Made by a program: the position numbers and the translations under genes
Shown: positions 55,601 through 64,000 of the stretch, one piece after another
How positions within the stretch are numbered: position 1 is the first letter of the stretch
Layout: each line of letters starts with the position of its first letter
The notes under the pieces: generated by a model
Seen by the model: the letters and a program-made list of their open reading frames with translations, nothing else
The model's database searches: none
Told to the model about the DNA's origin: nothing
Origin: Pseudeuparius sepicola
Taxonomy: Eukaryota; Arthropoda; Insecta; Coleoptera; Anthribidae
Direction: 5' to 3'
Assembly (NCBI GenBank): GCA_963920635.1
Contig: OY987304.1
Coordinates: 875,501-939,500 of the forward strand
DNA: 64,000 nucleotides

Positions 55601-58600
55601 TCAGACCAGTGTCTTTTAAGCGTTTCTGACAAGGTTTCCAAGTTCATTAACACAGCAGAGAAACTTACGACACCTCAGTATATCCCAGAACGACCAAAGT
55701 CTCCTAAATGCAAAAATTATCCGGACGAAGAGATAGCGAAGAGAGTTAATAAGTTTTCTTCGGTGACTACTGACGAAGTCGTCAAAAGAACAAAAGTTCA
55801 ACGCCCGGACTTGTCTCAAGTAGACGACAAGCTTAAAAACGACGAATGCTTGCTAAGTGTATCAGATAAAGTCACCAAATTCATTTCGACAGCCGAAAAA
55901 CTGACCACAGACAAACCCGTGAGCCTCTCAAAGATCGAAAGACAACCATCTCCGAAACCGCAAAGAAAATCGCCAAGTAGGGACGTAACAACTGAATGTG
56001 TTACCGTTACAACAGAAGAAGACATGTACAAGCGTCGATCTACTTCTTCTTCACCTCAGCGCAGGACTCCATCGCCTCCAAAATCAAATGAAGTAACACC
56101 AACTAGGAGACCATCAGACCAATACGTTAAAAGTACCACCACCGAAACATTATATTCTAGAAGAGGTAGCTCGCCAAAATTACCAGATTCAACACCAAAA
56201 TCTACGAGGAGATCGTCAACGGAAGATAGCAAAACAGTTTTGAGTAGCACGAGCAGACTTAGAAGCACCGAAAGCATAAAAAAAGCTAAAGCACTGTTCG
56301 AAGGTATGTCAAGAGACGAGAGGCGTCAACATGATATTTTAACAAGACCTTCGGTGTTTGAAGGAAGAAATACGTTGACAAGAACGAGGCTGGATTACGA
56401 GGAAGACACCACAAGTAAGAGGCTGGTGAAGGAAAGCAGCAGGTCGCCCGATAGAAAGATTGAAATAACAAAGTTTAGGGCTAATACTCCTGAAAAGATC
56501 ATACCAAAACATGAGATGCCAGAGAACGAAGAGGAAGTGCCTCACTATATGACGCCCTTGGATAGGTCACACAAACATCATCATAGAAGCGATGGAGAAG
56601 AAGGGCCACACTCAAGGGACCACTCGCCAGAAATCGATAATATTTCACACGAAAATGGCGAAATTCCTCACTACATGCTTCCTTTAGATAGAAGCTTGAG
56701 ACCTAGAAGTCCACATAGAGAGAACGTCAAGAATGTAGCAGAAGAAGACGCTAGGACGACTAAATTTGGAGTAACTCTCAGAAGAACTGATTCTGGAAAA
56801 GCTACAAGCAGCCACATTTCTACGACCGAAAGACGAAAGAGTAGCATTACTTTAGAAAAGAGAATCACGGAAGAAGAAATCGAAGAAATTTTTGACTTGG
56901 AGATATTGGAAGAATTGCTCGAAAAAGTTGTGGGGTACGAACTACGTCGCACCATACGTTCGCAAATAAGGTTGGTGAAGAAACTGATACAAGAAAATAG
57001 GTTGGAGAGTTACGTTTCTAAGATAAGTAAGGACAAGGTTACCAAAAGCGAATATCAAACTCAATACGTCAAAAAGACGAGTCCAGAACGAAAGATAGTT
57101 GACAATAAGCTTTACCAACACACCGACACTGTGGACACTCGCGACAGAACAACTAAAACCAGCGAATATCAAACGTCATACTCGCATAGCGAAAGACGAA
57201 CTTCTTCCGACTACACAAAAATCACCAGGAAGAGCCCCAGCCCCGTCAGAGCAAAGAGCCCTTGCAGTAGGCTTAGTCCTGACAGGAGAACTTCGAAAAC
57301 GATTGAAACGACCCCGCAAAGCAAAACGACCGTCACCAAGACGACTGAAAACGTCCCGGGAGGCGTCAGAACTACCACCACGAAGACTACCGAGTCCAAG
57401 AGCTTTTCCGCGTTGAAGAAAGTCGGCCCGGTGCATAGAAACGTCGAGGATGACAAACCCGAGTGGGTCAGACAGAGAAATTTGAGGAAGACAGCCGAAA
57501 CGACCGCGCCGACGATAAAAAAAGCGAAGAAAACGACAGCGAGAAGTCCGGTTAAAGATACCAAGCCGACAGATCTGATAACGTCGAGCTACGGTGTCGG
57601 TCCCACAGACGAAAATGGAGCGCCGCTATTTGGTTTGAAGGCCCTGAGGGCTCAGAACAAGACTGAAACGAAAGGTAGGGGGAGTATTTCTTTTTGATCC
57701 TTTTTAAACATTATTTTCTTTGCAGTGAGAGGTACCATGGTGACCAGCGAGTACCGCCAGGAGAACGGCAGGGAGCCAGTTGGTCAGATAATCGTGACGA
57801 AATACTCGAACGATCCTAAGGACCTTGGGCAAGATGGCGGACCCATCAGAGACGGCGTAGCTAGTATAACGACGACGCAGAAGTTCGGTTATAAAGATAC
57901 GCCCTCTCTTCAAAGTCTTGCAAGCAAGAAAAAGGTTGTTATAAAAAAATCTCAACCAGAAGTGCCTTATTTTGTTTCTTTTTTAGGAAATATGCGAATC
58001 CGAAGAGTCTACTAAATCTACTAAAGTAACAAGAAGAAATTCAGTTAAGGCACTGTCTAAAAAGTTCATAGATAACGCAGGTAAGATATGAAATGAAGAA
58101 AATAAGGTAAACAGGTCAATGGTGATTGTTTTTAGTCGAAACATTGAAGAGTGAAAGGCAGACGTCCTACCCGAAGGCAGGACTGATCTTGCGCACTTCC
58201 AGCTTCAAAGATGGGGAGAGGAGCGGAGAAAATTCTCCAGGTAAAATTTTTATGGGCATTTTCAGGGCCCAAATTGCCTTTTAAACCTTTAAAATTGCCG
58301 GACAGGAAGTAGTAGCTTACACCAAATGAACTTTTTATATAGACAACTTTCTGATCTTCGAAATAGATGCACCAAGAGATTTATTAGTGCCCAAATTAGC
58401 TATAAAAGCTTTCAAATTGTCGACCAAGGAATGTTTCGTTCAAACCAAGAAAACTTTTCATGTGGAAATCGCCGATCTTAAAAATAAATGCGCCAATGGC
58501 AAGTTTAGGGTCCAAATTACTTTCCAAACCTTCGAAGTGGTTGACCAAGAAACATTTGGCCGGCACCAAAAGAATTTTTTGTATAGAAATCTTTCAGATT

Positions 58601-61600
58601 TCTAAATTAAATGCACCAAGAGCACGTTTAGGGCAAAAATTACTTTCCAAACCTTCGAAGTGGTTGACCAAGAAACATTTCGTCCGCACCAAAAGAATTT
58701 TTGATATAGAAATCGTTCAGATCATCAAAATAAATGCATCAAGAACATGAATAGACTATAAATTAATATTCAAATCTTTAAAATAGTTGACCAAGAAATA
58801 TTTCGTTCGCAATAAGGAGACTTTTTCCAAGGAATTCAAAATAAATGCACCAAGAATATGTTTATGTCCCAAATTAGCATTAAAACCTGTAAAATAACCG
58901 ACCAAAAGCCATTTGAACCATGCCAAGAGAACTTTCTTGACAAAATTTTTGTTTAGACATCGAAGACGAGACGACTGTGACAATTAGAAGCTCTAGCAAA
59001 GGTGAAACGTTTCTAACCAACAAATCAAGAGTGTCCGGTGTACAGGATGTCATTTCAAGAATGAAAACCGATTCGTGCGAAATCGGTGATACGGATGAAG
59101 ACATTAAAGCTAGGGGATTGCTGAACAAATTCATAGGTGAGAAAAGTGAAGTTAAAATTTGTTTATTTTTTAAATTTTGTACGTTTGAAGGTTCTCAAGT
59201 TATTTTATCTGGTATTGAGTCTGGGGTATCATCGAAAACTACTAAAACCACTTCTGTGTCGCCAACTAGCACTGTGAGGAGGTCAACTAAGATTACTACA
59301 ACGATTACTGTAAGTATTTAAATACTAGGAGAAAATTCAAATTAATTTAAAGAAAATCTTCAACCTTTTAGAATTGGTGGCTTTTCTTTATTCACAGTTC
59401 GCGGAATTCCGGCTATTTCTAATTTCTATCGAGGAATTTTAAATGCGAAAAAGTGGTTTCTGAAACGTCTATTTTGGTCAACAATGAGATTATTTTGGCG
59501 TATAGACGATGGGGCCAATGAACGCCTTCTGCGTTTTGGCACCAATAGATACAGGGTGTATTAAATATATAAAAGTTTATTTTTGGAGATGTTGCTATTG
59601 CTTCCAAATTATCTAGATTTCCTAAATTTTCAACAAAGAAACACACTCAAATCAGATGATGTGGCATTCGATCCAAAGTCGTTCAATTGTTTTACTTCAC
59701 CGCCTACTGGACTAACACCAAAATCGTTTGACGTTGTCAGTCCGGACGCGTCCGCGGCCTACCCAGACCTGCCCGACTGTGGCCAATAAAACGGGCCATA
59801 CCGGGCCATGTAAATCCATTCGCGTTTCTATCCCGAAATCCGCGGCCCGCTCTAATTTTGGACACCGCGTGACGTCAATCGGGAGCTTCGCCCCGCGCAC
59901 GGGCCACTACGATTTTGTGTTCGACAACACCGAGCGACGCGAACACCGCATTTTCTCGACGCAGGGACGTACTGAGGGCATTTTTTTTGGATTACCGCGG
60001 CCAACCCTGGAGAGCAGCGAGCAAAGGTAGGAATGGCACGGTTAAAAGTCCAAAAATCCATTTTTGATCATATTTTTGTCAGTTTTAAATATATCGAGTT
60101 GAAATTTGGTACAATTTATTATTGTTTATGTCCAAATTTACTACCTGTTATTGTGTAAATCAAAACAAAACGGGGCCTATATTTTTTTATGGCCTAGAAT
60201 TTAATTTAAAAAATTTTTCGTATAGGTATTTTTGAGATAAATAGGGTTTTTTTAAAATAGAAGAAATAACTGTAACAATAAATAATAATACCGCCCAAGA
60301 CAAGGAAAAAGTTATTATAAACATGTGTTCATAAAATTTTACTTAGAAAAGATACAGGGTGTTAAAATGTCAGGTGAAAATTTTCTATTTTTTGTCTCAA
60401 AATTTAACGGGCGATATATTTTTAAACGCCCTGTATAAACTACAAAAAAAACCGGTTTTTCCAAATCGGGAATCTGCGCTTTTGGCATGTCCAAAACTCT
60501 GAGTTCACACCACATCTGGTCGTTACGTTAAAAATAGGAGAAATAAAAACATTCGGGTCTAAAAATAAACAGTGTATTCCCTTGAAAATTTCCGAGCGAA
60601 CTACGGCGAAACAACCTTTTTGTGGGAGCTATTTCTGGAGAGGCAATTAGCGAATTTAGTTCTCAAATCTATGGCCCGCATGAGTTGCTTACTCATCTTT
60701 ATATACAGTGACCGGCAGAAAGTTGGACACAAGTGGAAAACTTTTTTATTATTAATTTCTCGGAAAATTTTATTCTTGATAAAAGTTGGTGCATCATTTC
60801 AAACTCAAAAAGCACATATCAAAATTTAAATATCTCTTTTTGGATACGAGGTAGATTCAAAAATGTCAAAATCACTTAAGAGTAAAGTACCCTTATTTTT
60901 AAAATACGGTAAAAAGTTACTTACAAAAGTTGTTTGGAATCAAAGGTAGATGTCAGATTTAAAGTCACAGCCACCTAGTCAAAAAAAGAAATTTAACTTT
61001 TTTTGATTTTTTTTTCGACCACCTGTGTATTACAAAAAACAAAATACCGCAAGCGCAACTTATCATCGGATAACACATGAATTTGCTACTAAACTTTAAT
61101 TTTGTTCGATTAGCAGCTAGAAATTTAAATTAATCGAAATCAGAGTTTAAAGATACTAAATTTTTGTGTCCAACTTGCTGCCGGTCACTGTTTACGGAGG
61201 TCGCAGGGTTTATATATATATAAAAAATATAAAAGTTGAAAGTTAGAACAACTGACACCTGGTGGCTGTGCTTTGCACATCAAAAATACACAGACAGCGT
61301 TTTGTTTCCATGGCCAACTCTGCCACCTGATACGAATATAGGTAAACGGTCGTGAAACAAAGAAAATGAAACTACACGGTAGTTCACTTTTAAGGCAGCA
61401 AACTGTAACAGGTGATAGATCTCCAAAAAATAACTGCACTTTCTCGAATAAACTGTATCTTTTTAAGGCCTTAGAAAAAATTTACAGGGTGTTCAAGTTT
61501 TAAAAAATATGTGGACTTTATTGAATATGTACCAAATTAGTTGAGATATTTAAGTGAAATTTATTTATACCCTAGAACACAAAAAATCAATTGCGTGAAA

Positions 61601-64000
61601 CCAAGACACATACGAAAAATTGCCAAGAGGATATTTTTGATTACAATTAAAATCCACATAAAAAATCAATACATTTTATTATAACACAAAAGGTACTAAT
61701 TATTACCCACTTCTACCCCACGGGTTGTTCAAGGTGTTTGGTTGTATCAGTGACTATATTTCTATAGTCACTGGTTTTATGCTAACCCATGCCGTTATAA
61801 TGTGTACCAAATTTGACTTAAATATCTCAACTAGTTTGGTAAATATTCAATAAAGTCCACATATTTCTTAAAACTTTAACACCCTGTAACTTTTTTATAA
61901 GACCGTTTATACGAGAAAGAATTTACCACCTTGTATGAACAATTGCCAATTTAGCAGAAAATATCGTTTGGGATATATATAACTGTTTATAAACAACCCC
62001 AAAAAGCCTTCTACTCTGTTGAACAATAACAAACTGACAGTGTTTCCAACAGGTACTTTCTTACCTCTACTAAAACAATGTCCGTGCATATAAGTAAGTC
62101 TATAAATAACCGCGTATTTATAGACTTTATGAACGCTTCAAATTGAGGCCCCTATTCTTTATTCCAAATGATATTTCAGCCTGCTCTCGCTTCCTCATTC
62201 TAAGAAGCACGGAATAATTTATTTAGTCGTTCCGTTTCGTAACCGAACGCGAGTTTTTCTGGATTATTTTCTTCGCGCGCTTCTCCCGTAATATGCCTGT
62301 TGTTCTGAAAAAATTCCATCCTCGCATGTATGTATTCGGCGCAAAATAAACATGTCCCATTTTCGAAAATTGTCTCTCACCTCGCCGCGCCCGACTTACA
62401 TTTTTTTGGAACCATCGCACAGTTATTTATAAATATCGAAAATAAACCGCATTCAAGGTCTCATACAACCAGTCCTCTTTCGTGTTAGTCGCCGGAAAAT
62501 CGCCTCAAGATCAAGTGTGCCATGTTGAAAACAAAAGCGCGCCAGAAAACGTCAGATTTCCGCGGCCTTCTGTACGCCGTCCGTTGCCAAAATAGGCGCG
62601 TTAGGCAAACTCGCGCACGCGCGCAGGCCTCTAAAACGTTGTAACTGTTATTTTGACAGGAGGGTGGCAAGCCGAGGACGACCACGAGGGTGTTCCAAAG
62701 GCCGGTGACCGAAGAGGAGCTGGGCAACGTTTGGGAGGAGCAAACTTTGCGTTTGTTGGTGAGTTTGGACGTTGTTTTTTTTTTGGGGCGGGTGTTTAGT
62801 TTTTTTTTTCTTTCGTAGCTCGAGCAGAGTACGGACTACGAAGAGAGGCGGGTGATCAGAGCCAGGTTGAAGCGAGTGATGGCAGAACAAGAAGGTAGGA
62901 AGATGATTCTCGTTCGAACTTAAAAAAATCTCGCGACAAATCTCGAGGTTCTTCCGACCTCACCTGTTCTTTCCAGCCTGCGTCGACCTCGTCCAGAAAG
63001 CCGCCGCAGCCGAGCCGCCGCCGCCGGCAGATAGGACTTCTCAAACCGAGGGTGAGTCCATCATCCCCCTCCTCCAAGGCCTCCTGCAAGCGCCCGAAAA
63101 CGACGTCACGCCGGACTCCGGCACCGAGTCGTCGGGCGAGGAGAAGTCCGGACTCATAGCCGAAGTCCAGGCGGCTTTGGACAAGCTCGCCTCTTCCCTC
63201 AAGAACGACCCAGCCGAGATAAGTCCCGAGAGGCGGTCCTCCTTGCTGCAGCTCGTCGCCAAGCTTCAGGCCGGGTTGGCCACTTCCGGGAAGGAGAGGA
63301 GGAATTCCAGTTCCACCCAGGGAAGGTTCGAGAGGCGTAGGAACCGCCAGAATCGTCATACCGTCGGCGTTTCCACCGAGGAACTCGCGGACGCTCGCAG
63401 GCTGATAGAGGAAATAAATTTGAAGGAACTGCTGCCTTCGACGACGAAGGTAACCCTTCAGAAGCAGAACAGCGAGAGTTCCGTGAACTTCGCGGCGTCT
63501 CCTGTCAGGAACGCGATCCCGAAACCGTTCAGCTCGTCGAGCGTATCATCCTCAATTCAAACGCCGACTGAAAACCTCTGTTTCCTCTTTGGCGACGACG
63601 AAGAAGTGACCTACCACGACCCGGCCCCCGTTCAACAAAGATCGACGGTGAACTACGCGACAACGTCGAGTGGTAGCTCCAATAAGGTCTCGCAGTCGAA
63701 TTCGGCCGACTCCATTGACAGTGTCAGCTTGAAATCCGTCCATATAGCCGTGAAGGAAGCTGCCGCCATAAAAATATTGGAACAGACGATAGAAGACACA
63801 GCTTCAGAAGAAGAAATGGACGAGGAGGAAGCCACGGTGAAGGAACCTCAGAAAGAATTGTCGGAAAGTGCTAAATCTACGCTAGAAGTGAACCCCATAT
63901 ACAAGGAGGTTTCCGCAGGGCAGTCGCACGAGGAAAAAGTTAGTCGCTTCAATACCTTAAGCAAGAAGCTTAAAATGAAGCGAGCAAACACCATAGACAT
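49663..64000 (+). CDS. Smoothelin-like giant cytoskeletal protein, 3' partial
   Basis: Smoothelin-family proteins associate with actin filaments, usually through smoothelin motifs and a C-terminal calponin-homology domain (beyond this window if present). Exons: 49663-49722, 50108-50351, 50415-57674, 57726-57934, 57987-58080, 58136-58240, 58957-59136, 59191-59309, 62660-62758, 62819-62894, 62977 to the window end. All eleven join in phase, giving at least 3,156 codons. Three smoothelin motifs (x-LLxx-T-D-EE+K-IR-x-L+) are visible: DEDVLKKMWQDTDDFGKKKE (residues 14-33) continuing EIRSHMYKLREQR; EILEELLEKVVGYELRRTIR (about 2265); and LRLLLEQSTDYEERRVIRAR (about 2790). Between them is a low-complexity Ser/Thr/Lys/Pro-rich region with several repeat families. 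Exon 3 is 7,260 bases. Insects have a long smoothelin-like gene (Drosophila CG34417 is the comparison I have in mind), so this is probably its orthologue. Confidence 0.88.
51580..51765 (+). repeat. Coding repeat, three QPERRQPLxPEVPEY units
   Basis: Within the large smoothelin-like exon, three units read QPERRQPLRPEVPEYKQP, QPERRQPLKPEVPEYEQP and QPDRRQPIKP, spaced about 25-30 residues apart and separated by EEPYV. The DNA is similar between copies, indicating internal duplication. Confidence 0.8.
52745..53848 (+). repeat. Coding tandem repeat of 32 residues (96 bp), ten copies
   Basis: The unit consensus is RKSPEKEPLGPYPERKSPTK followed by EGPKISEFPSQ and V or I. Ten EFPSQ cores are present; the seventh and eighth are separated by a non-repeat insert of about 40 residues containing DDDFISTEKDFEQ. 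V and I endings alternate for the first eight copies, indicating duplication as 64-residue pairs. The region is rich in SP/TP sites and Lys/Arg, typical of disordered cytoskeleton-binding tails. Confidence 0.9.
55465..55910 (+). repeat. Three LLSVSDKVxKFIxTAEKLT motifs
   Basis: Copies: DESLLSVNKKIHKFLDSADK (about 55470), DQCLLSVSDKVSKFINTAEK (about 55605) and DECLLSVSDKVTKFISTAEK (about 55840), each followed by LT. These predicted amphipathic helices are better conserved than the surrounding disordered sequence, so they are probably short binding motifs. I do not know the partner. Confidence 0.75.
58255..58910 (+). repeat. Tandem repeat of about 118 bp in an intron, six degenerate copies
   Basis: Units start near 58266, 58389, 58508, 58630, 58750 and 58867 with GGCCCAAATTA-like sequence, continue through CCTTCGAAGTGGTTGACCAA and GAAACATTTCGT, and end in AAATAAATGCACCAAGA. 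They fill the intron 58241-58956 of the smoothelin-like gene. Some copies keep open frames but these are not spliced in. Confidence 0.85.
59725..60030 (+). promoter_or_regulatory. GC-rich island, possible internal promoter and first exon
   Basis: A sharp GC-rich block in an AT-rich intron, containing GGCCAATAAAACGGGCC (inverted CCAAT context) near 59780 and GTGACGTCAATCGG (CRE-like) near 59870. It ends with AGCGAGCAAAG/GTAGGA, a plausible donor at 60028. It could start a short transcript joining exon 62660. This is inference from composition and motifs only. Confidence 0.35.
60355..60433. mobile_element. Minimal CAGGG-type element, 79 bp
   Basis: CAGGGTGTTAAAA at the left and TTTTTAAACGCCCTG at the right are near-complementary and flanked by TA on both sides. 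The interior is only about 50 bases. It is probably an extreme internal deletion. Confidence 0.55.
60706..61190. mobile_element. CAGTGACCGGC-type MITE, 485 bp
   Basis: Left CAGTGACCGGCAGAAAGTTG and right CAACTTGCTGCCGGTCACTG are inverted with one mismatch, extending to GGACACAA/TTGTGTCC. TA precedes the left end; the right flank is TT, so one target copy is mutated. Internal AGTAAAGTACCCTTATTTT is shared with the element at 43271. Confidence 0.8.
61485..61886. mobile_element. CAGGGTG-type foldback element, 402 bp, TA target duplication
   Basis: CAGGGTGTTCAAGTTTTAAA at the left matches the inverse of TTAAAACTTTAACACCCTG at the right, and the stem continues through ATGTGGACTTTATTGAATAT and GTTGAGATATTTAAGT. 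TA flanks both ends. The centre carries a small inner palindrome (AGTGACTATATTTCTATAGTCACT). Confidence 0.8.

Larger units (their letters stand above)
59310..62659. other. Large intron of the smoothelin-like gene
   Basis: This 3.35-kb intron contains a GC-rich island (59725-60030) and three CAGGG/CAGTG-type foldback elements, listed separately. A lone ATACAGGGTGTATT near 59550 lacks a partner. The last 150 bases (62500-62650) are GC-richer but have no recognised exon. Confidence 0.6.

Overview
The window is animal nuclear DNA, most likely from an insect. Genes carry short GT-AG introns, coding exons are GC-rich against an AT-rich background, a tRNA gene carries an intron, and DNA transposons and foldback repeats are very dense. 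The order is not certain. A beetle or another insect with a repeat-rich genome fits, but nothing seen here fixes it.

Layout: (1) 569-14881, plus strand: the 3' two thirds of a Niemann-Pick C1 (NPC1) sterol transporter gene. Its introns hold a full-length mariner-like transposon nested in an older hAT-like element, a P-superfamily remnant and a Harbinger-type MITE. (2) 16053-17752, plus: F-actin capping protein subunit beta. (3) 19245-25054, minus: dihydrolipoamide acetyltransferase (E2 of pyruvate dehydrogenase), with a LINE fragment, a 1-kb palindrome and a long-TIR element in its introns. (4) 25601-27097, plus: the AAA+ ATPase Pch2/TRIP13, divergent from E2. (5) 27276-27758, minus: a CCDC115/Vma22-like V-ATPase assembly factor, convergent with Pch2. 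(6) 29293-38383: 23 near-identical copies of a 395-bp satellite. (7) 38384-47233: gene-poor, repeat-rich DNA with one intron-containing tRNA-Tyr gene. (8) 47234-48528, minus: an M14 carboxypeptidase-like gene that lacks its zinc ligands and catalytic residues. (9) 49663-64000, plus, running off the window: a giant smoothelin-like cytoskeletal gene of at least 3,156 codons with one 7.26-kb coding exon.

The host genes do not form a pathway. They are ordinary housekeeping loci (sterol export from lysosomes, actin barbed-end capping, pyruvate oxidation, meiotic and spindle HORMA remodelling, V-ATPase assembly) plus two unusual genes, the pseudo-carboxypeptidase and the smoothelin-like protein. 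All exon chains given here keep reading phase across every junction, which is the main support for the gene models. The most distinctive material is the repeat fraction: at least nine elements with CAGGG/CAGTG-type ends (several TA-flanked), unclassified palindromes with recognisable target duplications, and the homogeneous satellite.
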